DNA of 40,056 nucleotides, taken from assembly GCF_002811475.1 (NCBI RefSeq), contig NZ_NPDL01000013.1, positions 1-40,056 of the forward strand, given 5' to 3'. Below, piece by piece: positions 25,502 through 35,638 of the stretch. This DNA comes from Leptospira hartskeerlii (GTDB lineage: Bacteria > Spirochaetota > Leptospiria > Leptospirales > Leptospiraceae). The notes below the pieces were generated by a model that made no database searches, had not been told where the DNA came from, and worked only from the letters and a program-made list of their open reading frames with translations. A program made the translations under genes and the position numbers. Numbering within the stretch: position 1 is the first letter of the stretch; each line of letters starts with the position of its first letter.

Positions 25502-26068
25502 CTAAGGACAGCTATAGCCGGAAGATTGAGTTGCGGTGTTCGAGGATGTTTTTGTAAACCCGAGCATACTCACTAATGTAGAAGAAAGGCTAAGCGAATA
25601 TGTTCCGGCGCCTAGCATGCTATTTCCCCAGTCTCTTCCCACTGTTAAAGAATAAGGGCCAGCGCTTGGAATGGAGACTGTTGCAGTCTCTCCGACATCT
25701 TGACCGTTACATTCTTTATCTGTTGTGGCTCCGTTGAGCAGATTGGTTCCATTCAATGCGGTTCCTGAAAATACCGCGAGTCTTACAACTGAGGAACCGG
25801 TTACTGAACTTACAGCAATAGTCAATGTATCTGCTTGGTTGAAATTCAAACTATATACATTCTGGCAGTCGGTGGAAGGTGCGCAGTTCCAAGAATCCGA
25901 ATCTGCTTCAGTGGATTTTGGCGTGGAAAGATCGAGATACGTTGAAAAACTAAGATCCATGGCCATACCGGATATTGTTTTGGAAGCATCGAGTGCGATC
26001 GGATCCGCTTTATCGCATGCAATAAATATGGAAAAGATGACAAAAGAAATGTAAAACCGAGGGACCAT
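25502..26068 (-). CDS. Putative lipoprotein with beta-sandwich-like domain
   Basis: 188 residues with a signal peptide and lipobox cysteine at residue 18 (IFSIFIAC). The mature part looks like a pre-peptidase C-terminal-type beta domain: SLNFNQADTLTIAVSS, SVVRLAVFSG and GPYSLTVGRDWGNSMLGAGTYSLSLSS. Paired cysteines (WNCAPSTDCQ, KECNGQ, final SGYSCP) may form disulfides. The start is supported by GGAG about eight bases upstream. It converges with the DUF3095 gene (one base between stops) and lies downstream of the efflux operon on the same strand, probably as a separate unit. The function is unknown; an exported or surface role is likely. Confidence 0.7.
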   Translation of the reverse strand: MVPRFYISFVIFSIFIACDKADPIALDASKTISGMAMDLSFSTYLDLSTPKSTEADSDSWNCAPSTDCQNVYSLNFNQADTLTIAVSSVTGSSVVRLAVFSGTALNGTNLLNGATTDKECNGQDVGETATVSIPSAGPYSLTVGRDWGNSMLGAGTYSLSLSSTLVSMLGFTKTSSNTATQSSGYSCP

Positions 26069-26174
26069 CGTTTTTCTCCGTAACTCAATATAACAATTGG
26101 GATAGAGATAAGTTGCTACAAAATAATAAAATTCAAGGTTAGTTAATTTATTTTTAGATCAGGAATTATTCTAA

Positions 26175-26211
26175 ATCATCCGGTTGCGGCTGCTAAACCG
26201 AACCGAATGAT
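26175..26211 (-). terminator. Candidate terminator of the efflux operon
   Basis: Arms 26175-26185 and 26201-26211 pair over 11 positions with one mismatch (15-nt loop), starting 10 nt after the RND stop codon on the minus strand. Only three T follow, so it is a weak or Rho-assisted terminator at best. Confidence 0.4.
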
Positions 26212-26220
26212 AAACGAAAT

Positions 26221-29200
26221 CTATTCTTTTTCCAACCAATAGTAGAATGCAGGCAATAATACGAGGGTAAGGATCGTGGAAGAAAAAATACCTCCGATCA
26301 CTACTGTGGCCAGAGGTTTTTGGACTTCTGCTCCCAACCCTGTTCCGAATGCCATAGGAATAAATCCGAAAGAAGCGACGAGCGCGGTCATGACTACCGG
26401 CCGAATACGACTGACCGCTCCTTCTAATACCGCGTCCCTAAGCTTAAATTTACTTTCTGCTCGGATCCGATCGATCGTGTATAATTTTACGAGTCCGTTC
26501 AAGACTGCGATTCCCGAAAGAGCGATACATCCTACAAATGCAGACACGCTTAAGTCCATTCCCCTTAGGAAAAGGAACCAGATCCCGCCTGTTAAAGCGA
26601 ATGGAACACAGAAGAATACTAACAAGGCTTGTTTGATTGATCTAAGTCCTAAATATAGAACAGTAAATATCATGAACAATGTCGCGGGCACGACCATGGC
26701 GAGTTTTTGTTTTGCCTGGGAAAGGTTCTCGATTTGCCCTCCCCAGAAAATGGAATATCCATTAGGAATTTTTAATTTAGAAACCTGAGAAATTGCTTCT
26801 TTATAAAATCCATCTAGATCCCTTCCTCTTAAATTCACGGAAACCGCTACAAATCTTCTGGATTTATTTCTAGAGATGGTCATTACCTTCTCTCTTTTTT
26901 GAATGGAGGCCAATAGTCGAATTGGAACTGTGCCTCCGTCTTCCGTTCCTACGTTTATATCGCCTATTTCAGATTCTCTATTCCGAAATTCTTCCGAGAG
27001 TCTGATCATAATTGGGAATCTGACTTCCTCTTCGTAAAATCCGCCTAGTTCAAATCCACTCATAGAACTTTCGAGCACTGAGTTAAATAAAGGCAAGGAG
27101 ATATTATAATATTTAAGTTTTGTGCTATCCGGTATTACATCGATTACATTCGATTTTCTTAATGCCATGATGGGGTCTAATTCTACTTCTGCGGCACCTG
27201 GGATCTTTTCTAATGTGTTTTTTAATTCTTCCTGTAGTTGTAGTAGAACGTCCAGATCTTTTCCTAAGATCCTTACGCTTATGTCCGCTCTACTTCCTTC
27301 TAGTAATTCATTAAATCTGGCTTCTAATGGTTGGCTTAAGGTCAGTTCCGATTCGGGAAATTTTTCTTTTACTGATGTTTCTATCTTATCCAGAAATTTT
27401 TCCCAGGTATTTTTTCCCAAAAGATCCGGAAGTATATCCTTTTTTAGAATGATAAAAGTATCAGCATTGAACGGTCCCATTGGATCGTTTGCGACTGAAC
27501 TTGTTCCGATCCTGGAAAATACACTTTCTACTTCAGGCATTTGTCCGAGGAAAAGTTCTAACTCTTTCTGTTCTTTTAAACTTTCTTCTAATCCTGTGTT
27601 TCCGTTTCGAACGATGACTAACATTAGATCTCCTTCTGTCAGTTTAGGAAGGAATACCGTTCCCATTCTGAAATAGATCAGAAGTGTAACTGCGAAGAAT
27701 ATTAATGAATATATAATGATCTTACGAGGTTGGTCCAAGATCTTGGGCAATTTTTCCGCATACCAATTTACGATCTTGCTGTCTTTTTTCTTGCTGTGTG
27801 CTCCTAAGTTTTTGGGCGAGAGAAAGAAGTATAAGAGAGGCGGAAGAAGGAAAACGGCTAAGAATAAACTGAATCCCAACGCAAGGAGTACTGTCTCCGC
27901 CATGGGTCGGAACATTCTTCCAGGGATCCCATCTAGGGTCAGGATTGGAACATAGACTAACATGATCACTAAGATCCCGAAAGATACCGGCTTCAGGACT
28001 TCCAAGGAAGAATCCAAGATAACTTTTCGTTTTTCTTCTTTGTTTGCGAATTTTCCAGTCTCGAATTTAGAAAGTACGTTTTCAGTGATTACGATGGAAG
28101 CATCCACTAATAATCCGAAGTCGATCGCTCCTAAGCTCATTAAGTTGGCTGAGATCCCAAAAAATCTCATACAAATGGAAGCAAGTAACATGGAGCCTGG
28201 GATGATCAACGCAACGATCAAAGAAGCTCTTAAATTGAATAATATTAGAAAAAGTGTAAGTATGACTAAGATCGCACCTTCCCCTAGGTTTTTTAAGACC
28301 GTTTTGATGGTGGATTGTATTAAGAAGGATCTTTCTAATAAGATCCTAACTCTTACATTTTCTGGTAGGCTTAGATTCGAAACTGCTTTATGGAGATCTT
28401 CGTTTACTTTGTAACTGTTTTCTCCTTTTAGCATTAAGGCGGTGCCTAATACGATCTCCTTTCCGTTGGAGCTTGCTCCTCCTAATCTTGGAGTGCCGTG
28501 TTCATTTACATCCGCTATATCTGAGACTTTTACCGAGGCACCTGTGAGAGTTCTTCTGACAGTACTAGCAGAGATCTCATTTAGATTTTTTTTAAGTCCG
28601 TAAGCTCTTACGATGGAAATTTTTCCCGAGTTTTCGATAAATCCCCCGCCGAAACTTTCTCCAATCGTAGAGATATCGCGGATGATCTGATCGATGGAAA
28701 GTCCCCAACGTTTCATTCGATTCGGGTCCACATCTATATGGATCTCCTTTTCGTAACCTCCGTTAGAATCCACTTCCACAATTCCGGGGACCATCGCCTT
28801 GATCTGAGGACGAACCAAGTAATCCTGAACTGTTCTTAAAAATAAAAGTTTTTCCTCTTCCGGAAGTCTGTCCAATTCGGAATCAGGAACCGCTTCGACC
28901 GAATAAAAAAAGATTTCCCCAAGGCCTGTTGTGTTCGGAACGATTGTAGGAGTGGAATTTGGAGGAAGTTTTTTCTTAGCGCTGGCAATTCTTTCTGCCA
29001 CCATAGCTCTTGCCTGGTAGATGTCGGTTGTCTCCTTGAAGATCAGAGATATATTAGATAAGCCGAATTTAGAAACGGAACGTACATCTATTAGATTTGG
29101 CAGTCCTAAAAGTTCTGTTTCTAAGGGAAAGGTTATCACCTTCTCCACTTGCTCAGGATCCAAAGAACCGGTGTCGGTGGTAACGATCACTTGTACATTT

Positions 29201-29328
29201 GTAATGTCCGGTACGGCGTCTATTGGAACTTCGTTTAAAGTCAAAAATGAGAATATTAATAAAAACGAAACCAGTCCTACGGATAAGAATGGGTTATTTA
29301 GGCTGGTATTCAAAAGTCTGGCTAGCAT
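26221..29328 (-). CDS. Heavy-metal RND efflux pump (CzcA/CusA family)
   Basis: Inner-membrane proton-driven exporter of 1035 residues, normal for the HME-RND family. Transmembrane helix 4 carries [15 protein letters not shown] with Asp403, Asp409 and Glu416, the acidic pattern of the divalent-cation subgroup (Co, Zn, Cd, Ni) rather than the copper/silver subgroup, which lacks the first Asp. [22 protein letters not shown] is a typical porter-domain block. It overlaps the upstream TolC-like gene by 35 bases. The usual third component, a membrane-fusion adaptor, is not encoded in the operon, so it must borrow one or work differently. The exact metal is an inference. Confidence 0.93.
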   Translation of the reverse strand: MLARLLNTSLNNPFLSVGLVSFLLIFSFLTLNEVPIDAVPDITNVQVIVTTDTGSLDPEQVEKVITFPLETELLGLPNLIDVRSVSKFGLSNISLIFKETTDIYQARAMVAERIASAKKKLPPNSTPTIVPNTTGLGEIFFYSVEAVPDSELDRLPEEEKLLFLRTVQDYLVRPQIKAMVPGIVEVDSNGGYEKEIHIDVDPNRMKRWGLSIDQIIRDISTIGESFGGGFIENSGKISIVRAYGLKKNLNEISASTVRRTLTGASVKVSDIADVNEHGTPRLGGASSNGKEIVLGTALMLKGENSYKVNEDLHKAVSNLSLPENVRVRILLERSFLIQSTIKTVLKNLGEGAILVILTLFLILFNLRASLIVALIIPGSMLLASICMRFFGISANLMSLGAIDFGLLVDASIVITENVLSKFETGKFANKEEKRKVILDSSLEVLKPVSFGILVIMLVYVPILTLDGIPGRMFRPMAETVLLALGFSLFLAVFLLPPLLYFFLSPKNLGAHSKKKDSKIVNWYAEKLPKILDQPRKIIIYSLIFFAVTLLIYFRMGTVFLPKLTEGDLMLVIVRNGNTGLEESLKEQKELELFLGQMPEVESVFSRIGTSSVANDPMGPFNADTFIILKKDILPDLLGKNTWEKFLDKIETSVKEKFPESELTLSQPLEARFNELLEGSRADISVRILGKDLDVLLQLQEELKNTLEKIPGAAEVELDPIMALRKSNVIDVIPDSTKLKYYNISLPLFNSVLESSMSGFELGGFYEEEVRFPIMIRLSEEFRNRESEIGDINVGTEDGGTVPIRLLASIQKREKVMTISRNKSRRFVAVSVNLRGRDLDGFYKEAISQVSKLKIPNGYSIFWGGQIENLSQAKQKLAMVVPATLFMIFTVLYLGLRSIKQALLVFFCVPFALTGGIWFLFLRGMDLSVSAFVGCIALSGIAVLNGLVKLYTIDRIRAESKFKLRDAVLEGAVSRIRPVVMTALVASFGFIPMAFGTGLGAEVQKPLATVVIGGIFSSTILTLVLLPAFYYWLEKE

Positions 29329-30583
29329 TGCCCATTACTCCTAAAATATCTTTTTCATTCGTGATATAAAGTAGGTTTAGAAGACTTTCCAAATGTGAAA
29401 TTTGAGCGTCCAAAACCGCGTGATGTGTCTCGTGTAGTTGATTTTCCAACTCCAGATAACTAATAAGTTGTATCCTTCCTCGCTTGAACTCCATATCCGC
29501 GAAGTTTAGATCTCTATCGATCCGATCCAACTGGGTTAGATCGTAAAGTTTCAGGTTTACTTTCGTTTGTTCATAATCCAAAAATGCTTGGCTAAAGGAA
29601 GTTTGTATTAGATTTTCTTGATATGTTAGTCTATCTTGCTTTGACTTCATATTGGTCTCTGCAGAAGCCACTTTATTTTGGAATTGGTCCCAAACGGGGA
29701 TACGGAACTTTAATCCGAAATCGTAAAATCTGTTCGCAACCCCGGACTTATCTTCTCCGATCTGGCTAGTGATGGAATAATCCGGATATTTTTCTAAGTT
29801 GGCTAATCTGAGTTCTGTTCTTGCTTTGTCCAATTCTCCTCTGGCGGCAAGAATAGACGGGTTTTGAGAAACTGCTTTTTTTTCCAATTCTTTACGATCG
29901 AATTTTACCCCGGATCGGAAATATGGAATTTTTAGATTCGGGACGGAGTCTTGTCTTAAGTATAAGTTTAAGGATTCGTAATCTTTTGCGGCCCCCAATT
30001 CAAGATCGTTAAAATGTTTTTTTAGAGCTAAAATTTTGGTTTCAATGATGAAAAGATCCGTCTTCGCTTGAGGTGTAAAAAACGGTCTCGCTTTGATATA
30101 ACTTTCTATCAAGGAGAGTCTTTTAAGTCTCTCTTTTACGTGATTCTTCTTATCTGCTGCTACCAGATAACGATAAGCGAATTTGATCGAACTAAGTCGG
30201 ATAGAATTATAAGCTTCGATTTGTTGGACTTCCTTGATCTTGGAATCGTTATCCACCAAAAGTTGTTTGAGTTCCTTCCTTCCGGGAAAATAGATGGGCT
30301 GTTCCATTTGGATCGCATATTCCGCTCCGGATTCATCTGCCGCTTTTCTTTGACCATAATCAATATAAACGGAAGGGTTCTGGGACTTACCTTCTTGCCT
30401 TCTTTTATAAAAAAGACTTTCTAAGTCGGAATGGATCGCGGTGAGTAAGGGAGAATTTTTCTCCGCGATTGTCATGATGGAATTTAGATCTAATTCTTTT
30501 CCTGTATCATTCTCCGATGCCTGGGCTGGAAGGAACAATATCCCAAAAAAAGATAAGAATACGAGTATAAAAGAAAAACGCAC
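29294..30583 (-). CDS. TolC/CzcC-like outer membrane efflux protein
   Basis: Forms the outer-membrane channel of a tripartite efflux system. The 429-residue protein has a cleavable signal peptide (cut near PAQA-SEND, about residue 22) and two related halves of long amphipathic helices typical of the OEP family: [17 protein letters not shown] at the start and the repeat [27 protein letters not shown] in the second half. Size and order fit the CzcC group. It lies between the Cys-rich small gene and the RND gene and overlaps the latter by 35 bases, so all three are probably one transcript. Confidence 0.9.
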   Translation of the reverse strand: MRFSFILVFLSFFGILFLPAQASENDTGKELDLNSIMTIAEKNSPLLTAIHSDLESLFYKRRQEGKSQNPSVYIDYGQRKAADESGAEYAIQMEQPIYFPGRKELKQLLVDNDSKIKEVQQIEAYNSIRLSSIKFAYRYLVAADKKNHVKERLKRLSLIESYIKARPFFTPQAKTDLFIIETKILALKKHFNDLELGAAKDYESLNLYLRQDSVPNLKIPYFRSGVKFDRKELEKKAVSQNPSILAARGELDKARTELRLANLEKYPDYSITSQIGEDKSGVANRFYDFGLKFRIPVWDQFQNKVASAETNMKSKQDRLTYQENLIQTSFSQAFLDYEQTKVNLKLYDLTQLDRIDRDLNFADMEFKRGRIQLISYLELENQLHETHHAVLDAQISHLESLLNLLYITNEKDILGVMGNASQTFEYQPK

Positions 30584-30589
30584 GATAAC

Positions 30590-30623
30590 CTCACATTATA
30601 AAAACAGAAAATTATAATGTGAG
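30590..30623. promoter_or_regulatory. 12-bp perfect inverted repeat before the TolC-like gene
   Basis: CTCACATTATAA (30590-30601) and TTATAATGTGAG (30612-30623) are exact inverted copies with a 10-nt spacer. The element fills the 42-nt gap between the Cys-rich gene and the TolC-like gene. It could be an operator for a metal-responsive repressor with an internal promoter, or an mRNA hairpin setting the ratio of upstream to downstream products. Confidence 0.5.
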
Positions 30624-30625
30624 AT

Positions 30626-30985
30626 CTAAATTAAAATTCGGATAAAAGAAAGATGGGTGATCGTTTCCGAGCTGGAAAGTTTTTGGAATTCAACTTGGAA
30701 AGTGGAGAAGGAAGAGATCCGAACCGGATCCTCCAAGCCTATTCTAAAATGTTCAAAAACTTGAACAGGAAAGGATAAAATGGAACGAGAATCTTCAATT
30801 TCCTTTTTGATAGAAACGAGATCCCAATCGCATACTGGTCCGCTGTCTCGATTTTGATCTTGGTGGCAGGGAGAAGATTCGGAAGTGCCCGCTTCGATTT
30901 CGCAAAAAGGCCCACAGTTAAATGCAGGCACGAGGATAGAAAGTAAGGTGCAGGCCACCAGGACTTTCAATGATCTCGATTTCAT
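30626..30985 (-). CDS. Small Cys-containing exported protein of the efflux operon
   Basis: 119 residues, unrecognised. An N-terminal hydrophobic signal (LKVLVACTLLSILVPAFNC) ends in Cys24, a possible but atypical lipobox. The mature part carries Cys28, Cys40-His41 and Cys52 (GPFCEIEAG, SPCHQDQN, PVCDWD), which could bind a metal in the periplasm or form disulfides. As first gene ahead of the TolC and RND genes it may be a metal chaperone or sensor, but this is context only. It is far too small to be the missing adaptor. Confidence 0.55.
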   Translation of the reverse strand: MKSRSLKVLVACTLLSILVPAFNCGPFCEIEAGTSESSPCHQDQNRDSGPVCDWDLVSIKKEIEDSRSILSFPVQVFEHFRIGLEDPVRISSFSTFQVEFQKLSSSETITHLSFIRILI

Positions 30986-31080
30986 TCTTCCAGAGTAGCA
31001 GTCGGCTCAATAAAGTAAATTGAAAAAACTACCGACCGCCCTAGTCATGGATACTTGATTTTTATCAGTTTGTAGGAGTT

Positions 31081-31578
31081 CTAACGAGAGCGGACCTTCT
31101 TCTTTTTAGCTGCGACTTTACGTTTAGTTATAGTTTTCTTAACAAGACGCTTAACTGATTTTTTACGAGCCGCTTTTTTCTTTGCGACTGCCTTCTTGGA
31201 AGAAGACACTTTCGATTTTGTAACCTTTTTCTTTGGAGTCGTTTTCTTTTTTAAAGAAGAAGCTTTGTTTGCTTCAGCCAAAGATTTTCTAAACCAGAAT
31301 ACAAGGTCTTCGTCATCTTCTAAAACTTCTTCCGGAACTTCCCAATAGGAAACTCTTACAAGTTTACCGTCTTTACCTGCGTAGGTAAATGGCGCCATGC
31401 CTGCAGATTCGTATTCGGCTTGGTTGGATTGTCCAACTCTGAAATACAAACGGTCCTTAATGACCATGGCAAAAATTTGAGATCCGGAATAGACTCCGAA
31501 ACCGCCGAACATATTCTTATAAGATAATGGACCGCAAACTTTTAGTCTGTCTTGAACATATGTAAGAAAAGAACTCAT
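31081..31578 (-). CDS. TfoX N-terminal domain protein with Lys-rich tail
   Basis: 165 residues in two parts. Residues 1-100 match the TfoX-N domain (PF04993): YKNMFGGFGVYSGSQIFAMVIKDRLYFRVG, then FTYAGKDGKLVRVSYWEVPEEVLED. Residues about 105-165 are a low-complexity tail with 24 lysines and 5 arginines among Ala, Val, Ser and Thr, resembling histone H1-type tails, so DNA or RNA binding is likely. TfoX in gamma-proteobacteria promotes competence, but that role needs a second domain absent here; stand-alone TfoX-N proteins have no settled function. A short palindrome of the TGTnGGA family overlaps the stop codon. Confidence 0.85.
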   Translation of the reverse strand: MSSFLTYVQDRLKVCGPLSYKNMFGGFGVYSGSQIFAMVIKDRLYFRVGQSNQAEYESAGMAPFTYAGKDGKLVRVSYWEVPEEVLEDDEDLVFWFRKSLAEANKASSLKKKTTPKKKVTKSKVSSSKKAVAKKKAARKKSVKRLVKKTITKRKVAAKKKKVRSR

Positions 31579-31633
31579 AAGCAGGGGATTGTCTCCTAGT
31601 ACAATAAATTGACAAGAAGAAAATTCGATACTT

Positions 31634-33901
31634 TTACAAAACTGCTTTTAATCTGTCTAATACCGGTCCGCTCTTTTCCAATTTTCCGAAAGAAAGAACT
31701 TGGGTAGGACAATTTACTACGCAAGCGGAACATCTGACGCATTGAACGCTATCCATGGGTCTTCCCTTATTGGCGTAATTCATTACATCAATTCCTTGGT
31801 GGCAAACGGAAGTGCAAATATTGCAAGAGATACATCTCTTTTTTTCGGAGAAGATCCGGAACTTACTAAACTTAGCATAAATATGCATGAGTGCGGAAAG
31901 TGGGCAAAACATTCTGCACCAGATCCTGCCTGAAAACATGAAGTAAGCTCCGACTCCTACAACTCCGCCAAGAACTAAGTCTACAATTAAATCATAATAT
32001 ACTTTGATCGAATCCGCGCCGAATTCCAAAGGCCAAAAAAATTGTCCTGAACTTCCAATAAGTTTGGCTAAGGTGAGAATTGCTGCAATAAGTAAGATCC
32101 ATTGACCGGAATGTTCTAATTTGTATGCCAATTTTCCGTGAGGCATTCTATTTCTATATTCGTCACCTAAGGTTTCTGCTAACCCGCCACAGGAACAGAT
32201 CCAGCCGCAATAAGCTCCTTTTCCGAATTTGTAGACCAGATACGGGATGAGTCCGAAGCTCATTAGAAATCCATAAACTAACCAGAAAGTAGTGATTCCT
32301 CCATCGTATAGAACTCCCATGTTTAAAGGCCAAGCCAAAATGAAACCGTATGCTTTCCAGTAAGCTCCATCCGGGAAAACCTGAGTAAGTAGAAAACCAT
32401 TAGAGGGACCTAATAGTCCTCTCTCCCCCAAGTAAGGAAGAATAATCTCAGGCAATAAAAAGAGTGGAAAGATCTGTATAAGGATTAGCGTGATCGTTTG
32501 TAATTTTATATATTGTGTCGGTCTGACCCAGATCCTTCTGATCCCGAAGAATAGAATGGTAGTAGAATATAGGACCGTATAATGGAAGCTCGGATATTTT
32601 GCGAATAAATAAGATCCTAAGTATTTGGCGCTTAAATACACTGCGGAGAAGTAAAGTGCGGCTGAGAGTAAATAAAGATTTTTGAATGTTCTCCATTTCA
32701 AAGAAGAGAATGTTTCTTTAGAGAATAAAAACCGGACAGAAAAAAGTGCAAATACAATTCCGGAACCTAATGCCACCCAAGAATACCAATAAGAAGCATA
32801 GAAGGAAGCCTTGGCGAAATATAGGAATAATGCGAAAGAAAATAGGGAAACGAATCCTATAACTTCTTTAGAGTCGAATGAGTTTCTGATCTTTATTCCT
32901 AATTTTTTCAGAAAGGAGATTGGTGCTTCCGAACCGATCAATACGAGAGAAGAATCTATTCTTTCTCTTCTTATTTTAGATCCTTGCTTTAGAAGAACTT
33001 GTTTAGATCCGAATTTTTCCAAGTTTGAGTTTGGAAGAAATCGGATCTTACTTTCTTGGATTGCTTTTTGGAATTTAAGTTTATTCTCTTCTTTTGGTCT
33101 CGAAATTTCGGATTCTCTATAAGACAAAGTAACGGAAGAAGAAACATCTACTAAGGAAAGTGCGGCTTCTATTGCGCTATCTCCTCCTCCTACTACCAAA
33201 GTATTTTGTCCTTGGAAGTCTTTTGGATCTATCAGTCTATGGAAAACGTTTTCCCCGTCTTCTCCTGGAACTCCTAAACGTCTGCTGTCTCCTGATTTTC
33301 CGATCGCGAGTAGAACATACGAAGAATGGAACTTTTTCCCAGATTCAGTTTGGATCTCGAATCCATGCTCAGGTCCTTTGGAAGAAAGAACGGATTCTAC
33401 CTTCTCTCCGGTTAAAATTGGAAGTTTATGCTTTTTTAATATTGATTCCAAAGACGTCAGAAGATCTTCTTTGGTTGTATCCTTAATTCGGATAGGAGAA
33501 TCCACTTCTAGTTCGGAAGGTTCCGCAAAGATAGGTTTTCCTTTTGGATAACTTGTGATTGTATGAAATGGTTGGTTTGCTTCTAAAATAAGAAAGTCCA
33601 GGCCATTCTTCTTTGCTTCGATACCTGCTGCGATCCCGGAAGGGCCTGCACCTACGATCAAAACATCCAGGTTACCCTTTGTTTTCTTTTTAGGCTTTCG
33701 AAGAATATTCCGGATCGCAGAAACTCCGCTCTGCACGGAATATTTTAAGAGAGGAATACCTGTTAGATCTCCGGAGATATAGATACCTGGTATGGAGCTC
33801 ACGAATTCTAAATTTGTTTCCGGATATTTTTCGGCTTCGCCTTGAGGAGCGTTATTATTCAACCAATCAAAATATTTAGGAACAAAGGATAATAGGCTCA
33901 T
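31634..33901 (-). CDS. Flavoprotein fused to membrane 4Fe-4S (NosR/NapH-like) module
   Basis: A 755-residue fusion that would move electrons between NAD(P)H, FAD and iron-sulfur centres at the inner membrane. Residues 80-345 form a thioredoxin-reductase-like domain with FAD motif GAGPSG (84-89) and NAD(P) motif VVGGGDSAIEAA. A polytopic part follows (about 360-650) with the NapH/NosR/CcoG-type motifs CGWICSCGG and CRMFCPLSAL, then two ferredoxin clusters, CISCNICTSVCHQ and CVRCSACVVNCP. Oddly, the block that normally ends such FAD domains (PGIYISGDLTGIPLL) is near the N-terminus (38-52). I chose ATG 33901: the upstream extension to 33979 would overlap the divergent gene. Acceptor and donor are unknown. 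Confidence 0.85.
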   Translation of the reverse strand: MSLLSFVPKYFDWLNNNAPQGEAEKYPETNLEFVSSIPGIYISGDLTGIPLLKYSVQSGVSAIRNILRKPKKKTKGNLDVLIVGAGPSGIAAGIEAKKNGLDFLILEANQPFHTITSYPKGKPIFAEPSELEVDSPIRIKDTTKEDLLTSLESILKKHKLPILTGEKVESVLSSKGPEHGFEIQTESGKKFHSSYVLLAIGKSGDSRRLGVPGEDGENVFHRLIDPKDFQGQNTLVVGGGDSAIEAALSLVDVSSSVTLSYRESEISRPKEENKLKFQKAIQESKIRFLPNSNLEKFGSKQVLLKQGSKIRRERIDSSLVLIGSEAPISFLKKLGIKIRNSFDSKEVIGFVSLFSFALFLYFAKASFYASYWYSWVALGSGIVFALFSVRFLFSKETFSSLKWRTFKNLYLLSAALYFSAVYLSAKYLGSYLFAKYPSFHYTVLYSTTILFFGIRRIWVRPTQYIKLQTITLILIQIFPLFLLPEIILPYLGERGLLGPSNGFLLTQVFPDGAYWKAYGFILAWPLNMGVLYDGGITTFWLVYGFLMSFGLIPYLVYKFGKGAYCGWICSCGGLAETLGDEYRNRMPHGKLAYKLEHSGQWILLIAAILTLAKLIGSSGQFFWPLEFGADSIKVYYDLIVDLVLGGVVGVGAYFMFSGRIWCRMFCPLSALMHIYAKFSKFRIFSEKKRCISCNICTSVCHQGIDVMNYANKGRPMDSVQCVRCSACVVNCPTQVLSFGKLEKSGPVLDRLKAVL

Positions 33902-33964
33902 AACTACTTCAGATATTAGAAATCGGCTTGCCCGTTCTGATCTAAAAAGAAAACTCCTGCTTAC

Positions 33965-35605
33965 GTGGATTTCTTGCAAGGATTCAATACAAAAAACCGA
34001 CTTTTCTATTTTATCACTGCGGCGCTCGGCCTTATGGGATTCTGCATCTCCTTAGGAAGAGTGGCGGTTGATCCCAGACTTGCTGACTTCTTTTATAACT
34101 CTGATTCTCTTTTTTTTTCCGTAATTTACCAGGAACTTTTTCTAAAATCCGGAGCAAACTTTTTAACTTCTTTGAACGGTTTCGGTTGGACCCCAGCTTT
34201 ATATTTTTTCCCTGATTTAGTCCAGTATTTTGCACTTAGGACCATTTTTTTATCAATGGAGAATGGTGGCTGGGAACTGACCCATTTATCTTATTCTGCA
34301 TTCCAATGGATCTTTCTTTTGTCCGGGATTTTATTTCTTTTGCAGAAGTTTTTGAAAGAAAAAATTTCATATGAAAAGGCAGGTTTAGTTTTAGCTTTCG
34401 GATTCTCAATAGGGAGCATATTAATTTTATTTAAACAAGATCTATTTGTATTTTTGCCAGGGTTTCATGGCGGGAATTTAGCAGTTCTCTGCTGGGCCTG
34501 GGGATTTTTTTACCAATGGGAGAGGTCGAACTCTAAGAAAAACTTTGCTTTGGTTGTCGGAGCGGCTTTCTTATTTTCTTTAAGTGATCTTCTTTTTGTT
34601 CCTTATTTCCTGATCCCTACTTTAAGTTTACATATTTTTGATTGGTTGCTTAGAGAAAGATCCATCCATAGGTTTCAAAAAATCACATATATTTACTCTC
34701 CTGTGTTTTTGGGTATTGTAGCTTCCAGGGTCGTATTTCAAATTTTACGCAAAAACAGTTTCATATTTTTCCCTGGGACTGCTTCTCCTAAAAAAATAGG
34801 AGAAGCGATCGCTACTTGGAACTGGGAAAATTTTTTACATTCCTTCTCTTATTTATGCAGGGAGAATTGGATTTATCTTGTCCTGATCATTTTATTTTTC
34901 GGCATCTTAAAGTTTTTACCTAAAAAGGAAGAAGGAGAAGACTTAAATAAACCGGTTTATCTCTTTTTGATTCTCGGGATTTTAGTTCCTTTCATTTTTC
35001 TAATATATGGATTTATTTTCGGGCTAACCGGGAAGTCAGGCATCCAAGGTATAGATAGATATTTTGGAGAGATCCTTCTTGGATTTTTAGGGATTGGAGT
35101 TCTTTGTATTTTAAGGATTTCAGATATTCCTGTACTACGATTTGGATTAGGAGTTATATTCTCTCTTGGAACACTTTTTGGGATCTTCTCCTCTTATTCC
35201 AAGGGTTTGGGGCTAACCTATTACCCAGCGAAGGTTGCCTGCTTAGACGAACTTACCGACAGATATCATTTGAGGCGGGGAGTTGCCAGTTTTTGGTACG
35301 TTAGACCGATGAGGATCTTTTCTAAGAAGGGTTTAGAGCCTGACGATTATCTTTATGATCTAATGTTATTCTATTGGCAGAATAATTTGAACTGGTTCGA
35401 AAGAGAAAATCCTCCTTATACTTTTGCGATCGTAGACGGCGTTGATGAAAAGATTGTAAGGAAGAAATTAGGAGAACCAATTTCTATTTCTTACTGTGAT
35501 AAGATTCCGATCTATATATTTGCAAATCCGGAAAAAAGTTTGGAGTTTGTAAAGGAGAATCGAGGTAAGATCGAACTCTGGAAATTTTCCACTTCCAGAT
35601 ATTAA
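33965..35605 (+). CDS. Polytopic membrane protein, possibly GT-C-type
   Basis: 546 residues with about 11 hydrophobic helices and a soluble C-terminal domain of about 130 residues (from DELTDRYHLRRGVASF). No family is certain. The first extramembrane loop contains an acidic motif (FYNSDSLFF) followed by an aromatic loop, and the overall plan resembles GT-C glycosyltransferases, which act on lipid-linked sugars at the outer face of the inner membrane. That assignment is inference. It begins with GTG 63 nt from the divergent flavoprotein gene and has no operon partner. The C-terminal domain includes YAVDG-like strand patterns (FAIVDGVDEK) without known catalytic residues. Confidence 0.65.
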   Translation: MDFLQGFNTKNRLFYFITAALGLMGFCISLGRVAVDPRLADFFYNSDSLFFSVIYQELFLKSGANFLTSLNGFGWTPALYFFPDLVQYFALRTIFLSMENGGWELTHLSYSAFQWIFLLSGILFLLQKFLKEKISYEKAGLVLAFGFSIGSILILFKQDLFVFLPGFHGGNLAVLCWAWGFFYQWERSNSKKNFALVVGAAFLFSLSDLLFVPYFLIPTLSLHIFDWLLRERSIHRFQKITYIYSPVFLGIVASRVVFQILRKNSFIFFPGTASPKKIGEAIATWNWENFLHSFSYLCRENWIYLVLIILFFGILKFLPKKEEGEDLNKPVYLFLILGILVPFIFLIYGFIFGLTGKSGIQGIDRYFGEILLGFLGIGVLCILRISDIPVLRFGLGVIFSLGTLFGIFSSYSKGLGLTYYPAKVACLDELTDRYHLRRGVASFWYVRPMRIFSKKGLEPDDYLYDLMLFYWQNNLNWFERENPPYTFAIVDGVDEKIVRKKLGEPISISYCDKIPIYIFANPEKSLEFVKENRGKIELWKFSTSRY

Positions 35606-35638
35606 GATTTTGGTTCTTTTCCGGCTGTAGAGATCAAA

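Noticed and set aside
30626..30985. Small gene as a shortened membrane-fusion adaptor
   Set aside because: It lacks the lipoyl-like and helical hairpin regions of adaptors and is far too short.
33902..33979. 26-residue N-terminal extension of the flavoprotein
   Set aside because: It would run past the start of the divergent gene at 33965 and is not needed for any domain.
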